A DNA stretch of 64,000 nt from Aromatoleum tolulyticum (GTDB taxonomy: Bacteria > Pseudomonadota > Gammaproteobacteria > Burkholderiales > Rhodocyclaceae), in assembly GCF_900156155.1 (NCBI RefSeq), contig NZ_FTMD01000023.1:1-64000 (forward strand), read 5' to 3'. Below are positions 34,440-43,279 of the stretch, piece after piece; the first letter of the stretch is position 1; every line of letters begins with the position of its first letter. The position numbers and the translations under genes are program-made. The notes below the pieces were generated by a model. The model did no database searches and was not told where the DNA came from. It saw only the letters and a program-made list of their open reading frames with translations.

Positions 34440-36254
34440 TCAGGCGACGGGATGCGCGACGACCTTGTTCTTGCCCGCCTGCTTCGCTCGGTACATGGCC
34501 TCGTCGGCGCGCTGCACGGCGCTTTCCACCGTGTCGTCGGGGTTCCATTCGGTGACGCCGGCGCTGAACGTGATCAGCACTTTCCGGTCGTGCGTGAGGA
34601 AGAAGTTGCGCGTGAGTTCGCGTTGCAGGCGGACGAGGGCCGCTTGGGCTTGATCGATGGAGGTGTCCGGGTAGAGCAGGATGAATTCCTCGCCGCCGTG
34701 GCGGGAGATGGTGTCCTGCGGGCGCAGGCTCTGCCGGATGATGGTGGCGAGGTGGATGAGGGCGTTGTCGCCGGTGCGGTGTCCGAAGGTGTCGTTGAGC
34801 TGCTTGAAGTTGTCGAGGTCGAGCAGGGCGAGGCTCAGGGGGCTGCCGTGGCGGCGGGCGCGGGCGGCTTCCTTGTCGAAGGTTTCTTCCAGGCCGCGAC
34901 GATTGAGCACGCCGGTGAGCTGGTCGTGGCGCATGAGGCGGCTCGTTTCGTCGAGCTGCCGCTGCAGTTCGTTCATCCGTTGTTCGGCTTCGCGGGCGCG
35001 TTCGCGCGTGGCGTCAAGTTCGTCGCGGGAGCGTCGGGCGGTGTCGCGCATCGTGAGCGTTTCGCGCATCACTTCGCCAAGGACTCCGCTGATCTCGGTG
35101 ATGTCGCGTGCGGTGGAAATGCGGTCGGCACAGTTGCCGATGCGGTCGTGGTAGGCGCCGGTGGTTTCGGCGAAGCTGGCGAGGTGGTCGACGAAACCGG
35201 CGAGCAGTTCCTTGAGCGAGCGCTGGGCTTCGGAGTGGTTGTGCTTGAGCTGGCTCTGCTTGTAGATGATCTCGCGCAGGCGGCGCTCTGCGTCGTCGAT
35301 GAGGCGCACGTTCGCCGGTTTGCCGAGGACGTCGCGCAGGACCTCGATCTGGCCACTGAGCCAGCTGTCGTCGACGACGATCTGGTCGATGTTGTCGAGC
35401 AGCAGGCGCAGCAGGTTGCGCAGTCCGGCGTCGATTTCGGCCCGGTCACCCGCGACCATTTCGAGCCGGTAGGCGAACTTGCGCATGCGCGTGGCGATGT
35501 TATGCAGTTCGTCCGCGCTGCTCGCGGTCTTGACCGATCCGGCGAGTCTGTCGGCTTCCTGCGCAAGTTCGGGTTGTTCGGCGAGCAGCGGGGGGAGCAC
35601 CGTATCGAGCGCGAGTTGCAGCAGCTCCTGTTGGGTGGCCAGCAGTTCGCCCGCTTCTCCGGACGCGGTCTGGCGCACTTCGGGGGCGACGCCAGCGGGG
35701 GGCGTGCCCGCGGACGGCCCGTTCGCAGGCGCGTTTGCTGTGTCGGACAGGCTGTGGAGTGTCGGCGACTCGGGGTCTGCCGGGGCCTGCATCCACGAGC
35801 GGACCAGTGCCTGCAGACGTGCGTGCAGGGTTGCGGGATCGTTGGCCGCGAGCACGCGTTCAAGCGATTCGCGCTTGCGTGCGGTGGTCCAGCCGAGCTG
35901 GCGCGCTTCCCACTGCCTGAGCAAGTTGGCGATCAGTTCGTTCCAGGCGGGCGGCTGTTCGGTCTTCAGGCTGGCAAGGTAATCGGCCAGCGCCTGGCGG
36001 CTGGTGTCCTGATTGTCTTCCGTCAGAGCCTGGTCCAGCTGGCGGGCGATCCGCGCGCGTTCTGCGGTGTCGCGCGGCAATTGCCGCGCGAGGACGCGCA
36101 CGAACTTGTCGGGGAAGGTGCCTTCGGTGTCTGCCGTCCCGGCGACCTCGTAGTAGAGGGCGCGAAAGTTGTCCGGTGTCGGCGAGATGCGCCGTGCCGC
36201 AAACAGGCGCAGGACTTCGCGGGCAATTTCCGATGGCTGGGTTGGGGCGGGCAT
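34440..36254 (-). CDS. Diguanylate cyclase with GGEEF domain
   Basis: The 604-residue cytoplasmic protein has a long helical N-terminal part (1-420; no membrane segment) and a coiled coil (RRSRDELDATRERAREAEQRMNELQRQLDE). The C-terminal GGDEF domain begins at HDQLTGVLNRRGL. The active-site motif is GGEEF at 520-524, and an RPQD I-site lies at 511-514, five residues before it, so product inhibition is expected. It makes c-di-GMP from two GTP. Its position upstream of fliC, and the YcgR protein nearby, suggest control of motility, but it may be a global cyclase. Confidence 0.92.
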   Translation of the reverse strand: MPAPTQPSEIAREVLRLFAARRISPTPDNFRALYYEVAGTADTEGTFPDKFVRVLARQLPRDTAERARIARQLDQALTEDNQDTSRQALADYLASLKTEQPPAWNELIANLLRQWEARQLGWTTARKRESLERVLAANDPATLHARLQALVRSWMQAPADPESPTLHSLSDTANAPANGPSAGTPPAGVAPEVRQTASGEAGELLATQQELLQLALDTVLPPLLAEQPELAQEADRLAGSVKTASSADELHNIATRMRKFAYRLEMVAGDRAEIDAGLRNLLRLLLDNIDQIVVDDSWLSGQIEVLRDVLGKPANVRLIDDAERRLREIIYKQSQLKHNHSEAQRSLKELLAGFVDHLASFAETTGAYHDRIGNCADRISTARDITEISGVLGEVMRETLTMRDTARRSRDELDATRERAREAEQRMNELQRQLDETSRLMRHDQLTGVLNRRGLEETFDKEAARARRHGSPLSLALLDLDNFKQLNDTFGHRTGDNALIHLATIIRQSLRPQDTISRHGGEEFILLYPDTSIDQAQAALVRLQRELTRNFFLTHDRKVLITFSAGVTEWNPDDTVESAVQRADEAMYRAKQAGKNKVVAHPVA

Positions 36255-36283
36255 CGACAGCAGCTTTCACGCGGGCAGGTTGA

Positions 36284-36308
36284 GCGCCGATTATAGGGAG
36301 ATCGGCGC
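36284..36308 (-). promoter_or_regulatory. Promoter -10 box inside an inverted repeat, before the cyclase gene
   Basis: GCGCCGAT (36284-36291) and ATCGGCGC (36301-36308) are perfect inverted repeats around a 9-nt centre. On the minus strand that segment carries TATAAT (complement of 36290-36295). It lies 30 nt before the GGDEF gene ATG. The geometry suits a repressor operator over a sigma-70 -10 box, but the -35 box is poor. Confidence 0.4.
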
Positions 36309-36399
36309 AATACCGGACATGCGGGCATGGACTAGCGTGAAATTTCTGCCGGCCGATGCATGACCAAGCCGGCGGGCTTTGACAGGCCAAGCCCGGAAT

Positions 36400-36561
36400 T
36401 CAGCGCTCTTCGGCGGCGCTGCGAGCCTGCATGCGCATGAACCATACTGCGGAGATCGTTGCGGCCGCGAGGGTCGTCGCCTCGACGACGTGGCCGGTGC
36501 CGAGCATCAGGCCGGAGGCGCCACCGCAGCCCATCAGCAGTCGATTGATCCACTGTTCCAT
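36400..36561 (-). CDS. 53-residue small membrane protein behind a LexA box
   Basis: The short gene starts at an ATG (36561) with GGAGA 5 nt upstream. The peptide is MEQWINRLLMGCGGASGLML, then GTGHVVEATTLAAATISAVW and FMRMQARSAAEER. It has a mostly hydrophobic stretch from about 5 to 42, broken by a glycine-rich turn and a few polar residues, and a charged C-terminus, as in small inner-membrane proteins. I do not recognise a family. A consensus CTGT-N8-ACAG LexA box overlaps its putative promoter (36613-36628), so SOS induction is likely. Small SOS membrane peptides elsewhere include TisB-like toxins, but no similarity to them is claimed. Confidence 0.6.
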   Translation of the reverse strand: MEQWINRLLMGCGGASGLMLGTGHVVEATTLAAATISAVWFMRMQARSAAEER

Positions 36562-36612
36562 ATTGGTCTCCGTCGGGAAGAGAGCCCTCTGCGGGGCCGT
36601 GTTGATCGAGCG

Positions 36613-36628
36613 CTGTAAGTATATACAG
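36613..36628 (-). promoter_or_regulatory. LexA (SOS) box upstream of the 53-residue gene
   Basis: CTGTAAGTATATACAG is an exact CTGT-N8-ACAG LexA operator with the AT-rich centre and flanking TAT seen in E. coli boxes. On the minus strand TTGCAG-N18-TATACT forms a sigma-70 promoter whose -10 box lies inside the operator. The only gene it can serve on that strand is the one starting at 36561. Confidence 0.75.
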
Positions 36629-36698
36629 TATTCGAATCCGGCTGCAAGCGATGGGTGCGGCGTTCGCGCGCCGGACGCGGGCGGCGCGTGCACAAAGA

Positions 36699-36722
36699 AA
36701 AAGGGGCGCCGAAGCGCCCCTT
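36699..36722 (-). terminator. Rho-independent terminator of the aceEF-lpdA operon
   Basis: On the minus strand GGGGCGC-TTCG-GCGCCCC forms a 7-bp, tetraloop-closed stem (36703-36720) followed by six consecutive T residues and then CTTT. It lies about 20 nt past the lpdA stop. The plus strand lacks a comparable T-run. Confidence 0.88.
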
Positions 36723-36742
36723 GAACCCACTCTGTGCGTTGC

Positions 36743-38545
36743 TTATTTCTTCCGCGGTGCCGGCACGTCGGTGCAGCTGCCGTGCGCGACCTCGGCCGCC
36801 ATGCCGACGGTTTCGCCCAGCGTCGGGTGCGGGTGGATGGTCTTGCCGATATCCACCGCGTCCGCGCCCATCTCGATGGCGAGGCACACTTCGCCGATCA
36901 TGTCGCCGGCCGAAGGGCCGACGATCGCTCCACCGATCACGCGGTGCGTTTCGGCGTCGAAGATCAGTTTGGTGAAGCCGTAATCGGCACCGTTGGCGAT
37001 CGCGCGCCCGGAAGCGGCCCACGGGAACTTGGCAGTCTCGACCTTGCGGCCTTCCTTCTTCGCCTGGTCCTCGGTGTAGCCGACCCACGCCACTTCCGGA
37101 TGCGTGTAGGCGACACCGGGGATCACGGTCGCGTCGAACGCCGACTTCTCGCCGGCCGCGACTTCGGCGGCGACGTGGGCTTCATGCACCGCCTTGTGCG
37201 CGAGCATCGGGTTGCCGACGATGTCGCCGATGGCGAAGATGTGCGGCACGTTGGTACGCATCTGCGCATCGACCGGGATGAAGCCGCGATCGGTGACGAC
37301 GACGCCCGCCTTGTCGGCGGCGATCTTCTTGCCGTTGGGGCTGCGACCGGCGGCCTGCAGGATCATGTCGTAGCGCTGCGGACCTTGCGGTGCCTTCTCG
37401 CCTTCGAAGGTGACCCACAGGCCGTCGTCCTTCGCCTCGACGGCGACGGTCTTGGTCTTCAGCATGATGCTGTCGAAGCGGTGGGCGTTCTGCTTCTCCC
37501 ACACCTTGACGGCGTCACGGTCCGGGCCCTGCATGAGGGCGTCGAGCATCTCGACGACATCGACACGGGTGCCGAGCGTCGAATACACCGTCGCCATCTC
37601 CAGGCCGATGATGCCGCCGCCGATGACGAGCATCTTGGCCGGCACCTGACGGAGTTCCAGCGCGCCGGTCGAATCGACGATGCGCGGGTCGCGCGGGATG
37701 AAGGGCAGGTGCACCGCGGCAGAACCGGCGGCGATGATGCACTGCTTGAACTTGATGATCTTCTTCTCGCCGGTCTTGTCCTGCGCGTCGCCGCTGGTGA
37801 TTTCGACTTCGACGTGGTTCGGGTCGAGGAAGCTGCCGTAGCCGCGCACGACGTCGACCTTGCGGCCCTTGGCCATGCCCGCGAGGCCGCCGGTGAGTTT
37901 GCCGACGACCTTGTCCTTGTGGGCGCGCAGCGCGTCGATGTCGACGGTGGGCTTGGCGAAGGTGATGCCGGCGGCGGACATGTGCTCGGCCTCGTCCATG
38001 ACCGCGGCGACGTGCAGCAGCGCCTTCGACGGGATGCAGCCGACGTTCAGGCACACGCCGCCGAGGGTGGCGTAGCGCTCGACGATCACGGTCTTGAGGC
38101 CGAGGTCGGCGGAGCGGAACGCGGCCGAGTAGCCGCCGGGGCCGGCGCCGAGCACGAGCATGTCGCACTCGATGTCGGCGCCGCCGGCGTGGCTCGACGC
38201 TGTCGGAGCCGCGACGGGGGCAGCAGCCGGTGCCGCGGGGGCGGCGGCCGGAGTCGGAGCGGCGGCCGGAGTCGGAGCGGCGGCGGGTGCAGCCGCGGCG
38301 GCAGCGCCCGCCGCTTCAACCTTCAGCAGCACCGCGCCTTCGCCGACCTTGTCGCCGACCTTCACCAGCACTTCGGTGACGACACCCGCGGCGGACGACG
38401 GCACGTCCATCGTCGCCTTGTCCGATTCGAGCGTGCAGATCGCGTCGTCGACCTTGATGGTGTCGCCGGCCTTCACGAACAGCTCGATGATGGGGACGGA
38501 CTCGAAATCGCCGATGTCCGGAACCTTGACTTCAACTTGGCTCAT
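36743..38545 (-). CDS. lpdA: Dihydrolipoyl dehydrogenase (E3) with N-terminal lipoyl domain
   Basis: The 600-residue protein has a lipoyl domain (residues 2-77; lipoyl lysine Lys43 in SDKATMD), an alanine- and proline-rich linker (80-118) and a complete flavoprotein disulfide reductase. FAD binding is GAGPGGYSA (132-140), the redox cysteines are Cys164 and Cys169 in GGVCLNVGC, and the NAD motif is VIGGGIIGLEMA. E3 reoxidises dihydrolipoamide with NAD+. Fusion of a lipoyl domain to E3 occurs in some beta- and gammaproteobacteria. It is the third gene of aceE-aceF-lpdA, 12 nt after aceF, with a terminator behind it. Confidence 0.97.
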   Translation of the reverse strand: MSQVEVKVPDIGDFESVPIIELFVKAGDTIKVDDAICTLESDKATMDVPSSAAGVVTEVLVKVGDKVGEGAVLLKVEAAGAAAAAAPAAAPTPAAAPTPAAAPAAPAAAPVAAPTASSHAGGADIECDMLVLGAGPGGYSAAFRSADLGLKTVIVERYATLGGVCLNVGCIPSKALLHVAAVMDEAEHMSAAGITFAKPTVDIDALRAHKDKVVGKLTGGLAGMAKGRKVDVVRGYGSFLDPNHVEVEITSGDAQDKTGEKKIIKFKQCIIAAGSAAVHLPFIPRDPRIVDSTGALELRQVPAKMLVIGGGIIGLEMATVYSTLGTRVDVVEMLDALMQGPDRDAVKVWEKQNAHRFDSIMLKTKTVAVEAKDDGLWVTFEGEKAPQGPQRYDMILQAAGRSPNGKKIAADKAGVVVTDRGFIPVDAQMRTNVPHIFAIGDIVGNPMLAHKAVHEAHVAAEVAAGEKSAFDATVIPGVAYTHPEVAWVGYTEDQAKKEGRKVETAKFPWAASGRAIANGADYGFTKLIFDAETHRVIGGAIVGPSAGDMIGEVCLAIEMGADAVDIGKTIHPHPTLGETVGMAAEVAHGSCTDVPAPRKK

Positions 38546-38557
38546 GGTGCGGCCTCC

Positions 38558-40231
38558 TTACAGCATGACCCGACGGAAGTCGGCCAGCAGTTGAGCGAGA
38601 TAGACGTTGAAGCGGGTCGCCAGCGCGCCGTCGATGACGCGGTGGTCGGCGGTCAGCGACATCGGCAGGGTCAGGCGGGGCACGAACTGCTTGCCGTCCC
38701 ACACCGGCTTCATCACCGACTTGTTGACGCCGAGGATCGCGACTTCCGGTGCATTGACGATCGGCGCGAAGTACGTGCCGCCGATGCCGCCAAGCGAGGA
38801 GATCGTGAAGCAGGCGCCGGACATGTCGGCCGGGCCGAGCTTGCCGTCGCGCGCCTTCTTCGCCAGTTCGCCGGTTTCGGCGGCGATCTCGAACACGCTC
38901 TTCTTGTCGGCGTTCTTCACCACCGGCACGACCAGGCCGTTCGGGGTGTCCGCGGCGAAGGCGATGTTGAAGTACTTCTTGTAGACCAAATTGTCGCCGT
39001 CGAGCGAGGTGTTGAACTCGGGGAATTCCTGCAGCGCGCGCACCGAGGCCTTGATGATGAAGGCGAGCATCGTGAGCTTCTTGCCCGACTTCTCGTTCTC
39101 CTTGTTCATCAGGACGCGGAAGGCTTCGAGGTCGGTGATGTCGGCGTCCTCGTGGTAGGTCACCGCCGGGATCATCGCCCAGTTGCGGGCGAGGTTCTGG
39201 CCGGAGATCTTCTTGATGCGCGACAGCGGCTTCGACTCGACTTCGCCGAACTTGGAGAAATCGACCTTCGGCCAGGGCAGCAGATCCAGTCCGCCACCGA
39301 GGCTGCCGACCGAGGTGGCGGCCACCGCCTTGCCCGGGACGACGCCGGTCTGCATCGCGCCCTTGACGAAGGCGGTGACGTCTTCCTTCAGGATGCGACC
39401 CTTCGGGCCGGTCGCTCTGACCTGGGCGAGATCGACACCCAGTTCGCGGGAGTAGGCGCGCACCGACGGGCTGGCGTGTACCTTGCCGCCGAGGGTGACG
39501 GCAGACGGCGCGGCAGGGGCGGCGACGGCGGGGGCCGACAGCGCGGACTGTCCGAATGCAGCGGTCGACGCGGCGGGGACGGCACCCGACGGGGTCGAGG
39601 CGGGGGCCGGAGCTGCGGCCGGTGCGGGGGCGGCGGCAGGCGCGGCGCCAGCGCCTTCGACCACGATCAGGACGGAGCCCATCGACACCTTGTCGCCGAG
39701 CTTGACCTTCACTTCCTTGACCACGCCGGCGGCCGACGACGGCACGTCCATCGTCGCCTTGTCCGATTCGAGCGTCGCGATCGCGTCATCGACCTTGATC
39801 GTGTCGCCGACCTTTACGAACAGTTCGATCACCGGCACGTCGGAGAAGTCGCCGATGTCCGGCACAGCGACTTCGATCGGGCCGGCCGCGGCCGGTGCCG
39901 CTGCGGGCGCTGGGGCCGGAGCGGCAGCCGCCGGTGCCGGAGCAGCAGCAGGGGCGGGCGCCGGGGCGGGGGCTGCTGCGGCAGCAGCGCCGGCAGCCTC
40001 GACCTTAATCAGCACGCTGCCTTCGGCGACCTTGTCGCCGACGCCGACCAGCACTTCCTTGACCACGCCGGCGGCGGACGACGGCACGTCCATCGTCGCC
40101 TTGTCCGATTCGAGCGTCGCGATCGCGTCATCGACCTTGATGGTGTCGCCGACCTTCACGAACAGCTCGATGACCGGCACGTCGGAGAAATCGCCGATGT
40201 CCGGAACCTTCACTTCAATGATTTGGCTCAT
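38558..40231 (-). CDS. aceF: Pyruvate dehydrogenase E2, dihydrolipoyl acetyltransferase
   Basis: The 557-residue E2 has two lipoyl domains (about 3-78 with Lys44, and 117-190 with Lys157). Long Ala-Pro linkers separate them. A peripheral subunit-binding domain (about 255-292; SPSVRAYSRELGVDLAQVRATGPKGRILKEDV) and the catalytic domain, with the DHRVIDGA motif (His530), follow. It transfers the acetyl group to CoA and forms the core of the complex. It lies 21 nt after aceE. The two lipoyl-coding segments are nearly identical to each other and close to that in lpdA. Confidence 0.97.
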   Translation of the reverse strand: MSQIIEVKVPDIGDFSDVPVIELFVKVGDTIKVDDAIATLESDKATMDVPSSAAGVVKEVLVGVGDKVAEGSVLIKVEAAGAAAAAAPAPAPAPAAAPAPAAAAPAPAPAAAPAAAGPIEVAVPDIGDFSDVPVIELFVKVGDTIKVDDAIATLESDKATMDVPSSAAGVVKEVKVKLGDKVSMGSVLIVVEGAGAAPAAAPAPAAAPAPASTPSGAVPAASTAAFGQSALSAPAVAAPAAPSAVTLGGKVHASPSVRAYSRELGVDLAQVRATGPKGRILKEDVTAFVKGAMQTGVVPGKAVAATSVGSLGGGLDLLPWPKVDFSKFGEVESKPLSRIKKISGQNLARNWAMIPAVTYHEDADITDLEAFRVLMNKENEKSGKKLTMLAFIIKASVRALQEFPEFNTSLDGDNLVYKKYFNIAFAADTPNGLVVPVVKNADKKSVFEIAAETGELAKKARDGKLGPADMSGACFTISSLGGIGGTYFAPIVNAPEVAILGVNKSVMKPVWDGKQFVPRLTLPMSLTADHRVIDGALATRFNVYLAQLLADFRRVML

Positions 40232-40252
40232 GTTCTTGTCTCCCTCGCTCTC

Positions 40253-42922
40253 TTAGACGCTCATCGGGTTGGGCTTGGCGGGATCGAGGTTGTACTTCAG
40301 CAACGCGGCGGCGACCTTGTCGCGCTCGATCAGGCCGTCGTCGGCGAGTGCCTTCAGTGCGGCAACGGTGACCCAGTGGCGGTCCACCTCGAAGAAGTGG
40401 CGCAGCTTCTCGCGCGTGTCCGAACGGCCGAAACCGTCGGTGCCCAGCGTCGAGTAGGTGCGCTTGACGAAGGGACGGATCTGCTCGGAGAACATGCGGA
40501 TGTAGTCGGTCGCGGCGATCACCGGGCCGGTGGTGTCCTTCAGGCACTTCTCGACGTGCGACAGGCGCGGCGCTTCCATCGGGTGCAGCATGTTCCAGCG
40601 TTCCGCGTCCTGGCCGTCACGGGCGAGCTCGTTGAAGCTCGGGCAGCCCCAGATGTCGGCTTCGACGCCCCAGTCGTTCTTCAGCAGGTCGGCCGCGGCG
40701 ATGACTTCGCGGAAGATGGTGCCGGAGCCAAGCAGCTGCACGCGCAGCTTGCCTTCGCTGCCCTTACGGAACGCGTACATGCCCTTGATGATGTCGGCTT
40801 CGGCGCCGGCAGGCATCTCGGGATGCTCGTAGTTCTCGTTCATCACCGTGATGTAGTAGTACACGTCCTGCTGCTCGGCGAACATGCGGCGCATGCCGTC
40901 CTGCACGATGACCGCGACTTCGTACTGGAAGGTGGGGTCGTAGCTGATGCAGTTCGGGATCATGTTCGCGAGCAGCAGGCTGTGGCCGTCTTCGTGCTGC
41001 AGGCCTTCGCCGTTGAGCGTCGTGCGTCCGGCGGTGCCGCCGATCATGAAGCCGCGGGTGCGCTGGTCCGCGGCCGCCCAGCACAGGTCCATCGTGCGCT
41101 GCAGGCCGAACATCGAATAGAAGATGTAGAACGGCACCATCTGTACGCCGTGCACCGAGTACGCGGTGCCGGCAGCGATCCAGTCGGCCATCGCGCCGGC
41201 TTCGTTGATACCTTCCTGCAGTACCTGGCCGGTCTTCGATTCCTTGTAGAACATCAGCTGGTCATGGTCTTCCGGCACGTAGTTCTGGCCTTGCTGGTTC
41301 CAGATGCCGTACTGGCGGAACATGCCTTCCATGCCGAAGGTGCGCGATTCGTCCGGGACGATCGGCACGACGTGACGGCCGATCTGCTTGTCCTTGAGCA
41401 GCGTGTTCATGATGCGCACGATTGCCATCGTCGTCGACAGCTCGCGGCCTTCGCCCGAGGCCTTCAGCAGCGCGGCGAAGTTTTCGAGCGCCGGCACGGC
41501 GAGCGGCTCGGCCTTGCGGCGGCGCTGCGGCAGGAAGCCGCCGAGCGACACGCGGCGCTCCATCATGTACTTGTATTCGGGCGAGTCTTCGGCGAACTTC
41601 AGGTAGGGCAGTTCTGCGATCTTGTCGTCCGGCACGGGGATGCCGAAGCGGTCGCGGAAGCGGCGGATTGCCTCTTCGTCGAGCTTCTTCTGCTGGTGCG
41701 AGATGTTCATCGCCTCGCCGGCCTGGCCCATGCCGAAGCCCTTGACGGTCTTGGCGAGGATCAGCGTCGGCTGGCCCTTGTGCTCGACTGCCGCCTTGTA
41801 GGCCGAGAAGATCTTGAACAGGTCGTGGCCGCCGCGGTTGAGTTGCCAGATTTCCTCGTCGGTCCAGTCGGCGACCATCGCCTTCAGTTCCGGCGTGTTG
41901 AAGAAGTGCTCGCGCACGTAGGCGCCGTCCTTGGCCTTGAAGGTCTGGTACTCGCCATCGACGCAATCCATCATGCGCTTCTTCAGCAGGCCCTTGGTGT
42001 CGCGGGCGAGCAGGGCGTCCCAGTGCGTGCCCCACACGAGCTTGATGACGTTCCAGCCGGCGCCGCGGAATTCGGCTTCCAGTTCCTGGATGATCTTGCC
42101 GTTGCCGCGCACCGGGCCGTCCAGGCGCTGCAGGTTGCAGTTGATGACGAAGACCAGGTTGTCGAGCTTTTCACGCCCGGCCATGCCGATCGCGCCCAGC
42201 GATTCGACTTCGTCGGTCTCGCCGTCGCCGAGGAAGGCCCAGACCTTGCGGTCCTGCGCCTTGGCCATGTCGCGCGAATCCATGTACTTCATGAAGCGTG
42301 CGGCGTAGATCGCGCACAGGGGGCCGAGGCCCATCGACACCGTCGGGAACTGCCAGAAGTCCGGCATCAGCCAGGGGTGCGGGTAGGACGAGATGCCCTT
42401 GCCGTCGACTTCCTGGCGGAAGCTGTCCATCTGCTCTTCGGTGAGGCGGCCGAGCATGTAGGCGCGCGCATAGACGCCGGGGACCGAGTGGCCCTGGAAG
42501 AAGATCAGGTCGCCGCCGTGTTCGGCGCTGGGGGCGCGCCAGAAATGCGAGAAACCCACGTCGTAGAGCGCTGCCGCGGACGCGAAGGAGGCGATGTGGC
42601 CGCCGACGTTGGTGTGCTTGTTCGCGCGCACGACCATCGCCATCGCGTTCCAGCGGATGTAGGAGTGCAGCTTGATCTCCATGTCCGGATTGCCGGGGTA
42701 CTTCGGCTGCTGGCTGGCGGGGATGGTGTTGATGTACTGCGTCGTCGCCGAGTAGGGGATGTCGATGCCTTCCTCGCGGCCGGCTTCGATCAGCTTCTCG
42801 ATCAGGAAGTGCGCGCGGTCCTGGCCTTCATTGGCAACGACCGCCTGGAGGGCGTCCAGCCATTCCTGGGTCTCCACGGTGTCCGGGTCCGTCTGCAGCG
42901 TTACGTTGGGTGTCGCGGCCAT
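40253..42922 (-). CDS. aceE: Pyruvate dehydrogenase E1 component, homodimeric type
   Basis: The 889-residue thiamine diphosphate enzyme of the AceE type shows GDGETDEVESLGAI (TPP/Mg site, about residue 230), GFGMGQAGEAMNISHQQKK and VPIVPDESRTFGMEGMFRQYGI. Its length matches bacterial AceE (about 890). It decarboxylates pyruvate and loads the acetyl group on E2 lipoate. Start is the ATG at 42922. The operon aceE-aceF-lpdA runs on the minus strand with a sigma-70-like promoter about 110 nt upstream. Confidence 0.97.
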   Translation of the reverse strand: MAATPNVTLQTDPDTVETQEWLDALQAVVANEGQDRAHFLIEKLIEAGREEGIDIPYSATTQYINTIPASQQPKYPGNPDMEIKLHSYIRWNAMAMVVRANKHTNVGGHIASFASAAALYDVGFSHFWRAPSAEHGGDLIFFQGHSVPGVYARAYMLGRLTEEQMDSFRQEVDGKGISSYPHPWLMPDFWQFPTVSMGLGPLCAIYAARFMKYMDSRDMAKAQDRKVWAFLGDGETDEVESLGAIGMAGREKLDNLVFVINCNLQRLDGPVRGNGKIIQELEAEFRGAGWNVIKLVWGTHWDALLARDTKGLLKKRMMDCVDGEYQTFKAKDGAYVREHFFNTPELKAMVADWTDEEIWQLNRGGHDLFKIFSAYKAAVEHKGQPTLILAKTVKGFGMGQAGEAMNISHQQKKLDEEAIRRFRDRFGIPVPDDKIAELPYLKFAEDSPEYKYMMERRVSLGGFLPQRRRKAEPLAVPALENFAALLKASGEGRELSTTMAIVRIMNTLLKDKQIGRHVVPIVPDESRTFGMEGMFRQYGIWNQQGQNYVPEDHDQLMFYKESKTGQVLQEGINEAGAMADWIAAGTAYSVHGVQMVPFYIFYSMFGLQRTMDLCWAAADQRTRGFMIGGTAGRTTLNGEGLQHEDGHSLLLANMIPNCISYDPTFQYEVAVIVQDGMRRMFAEQQDVYYYITVMNENYEHPEMPAGAEADIIKGMYAFRKGSEGKLRVQLLGSGTIFREVIAAADLLKNDWGVEADIWGCPSFNELARDGQDAERWNMLHPMEAPRLSHVEKCLKDTTGPVIAATDYIRMFSEQIRPFVKRTYSTLGTDGFGRSDTREKLRHFFEVDRHWVTVAALKALADDGLIERDKVAAALLKYNLDPAKPNPMSV

Positions 42923-43029
42923 GCTCTGTCTCCTTGTGTTGAGCTTCGCGGTTTGGCGAATCCGCCCTTGCGGTGATTCGGGTCGAATCCGTAAGTCGCC
43001 GGTCGAGGTCGTCGAGCAGCATTTTTCGC

Positions 43030-43058
43030 ATTCTAAAACGAGATTTCAGGATGTGCAA
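43030..43058 (-). promoter_or_regulatory. Sigma-70 promoter of the aceE-aceF-lpdA operon
   Basis: On the minus strand TTGCAC (complement of 43053-43058) is followed after exactly 17 nt by TAGAAT (complement of 43030-43035). Each hexamer has four or five consensus bases. The predicted leader to aceE is about 100 nt. Confidence 0.65.
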
Positions 43059-43205
43059 TAACTCCCGGTGCTCATTTCGGGCATGGAAACGGGCATGCGG
43101 AAAGCACGGCAAAAGCCGCGCCGCGAACGGCATCGGGCGCGTTCGTGGCGGACGGAAGCGGGACGGGTGCAGAGGGGAAGAAGCGGTTCGCCCGGGTGCG
43201 GGCGG

Positions 43206-43254
43206 GAAAAAAATCGGCCGGGAGAAAGGGAGGGAGAGGAAGATCTCCCGGCCG
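43206..43254 (-). terminator. Rho-independent terminator of the binding-protein gene
   Basis: TCGGCCGGGAGA (43213-43224) and TCTCCCGGCCGA (43243-43254) form a perfect 12-bp stem. On the minus strand it is followed by seven or more T residues (complement of 43206-43212). It lies about 26 nt past the stop at 43280. Confidence 0.88.
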
Positions 43255-43279
43255 ATTCGGAAAGCGGGATGCGGAGGGG

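Larger units (their letters stand above)
42923..43279. other. Gene-free region upstream of aceE
   Basis: This 357-bp gap lies between the aceE start and the stop of the binding-protein gene, both on the minus strand. It contains the aceE promoter and, towards its right end, the terminator of the binding-protein gene. Short open frames are present on both strands, but none has a convincing ribosome-binding site or recognisable product. I see no RNA gene. Confidence 0.6.

Noticed and set aside
36734-42976. 2080-codon open frame on the plus strand opposite lpdA, aceF and aceE
   Set aside because: The minus-strand frames encode unmistakable pyruvate dehydrogenase subunits. The antisense frame is open because of high GC and third-position bias, and its translation (rich in H, R, D, V) has no family pattern.
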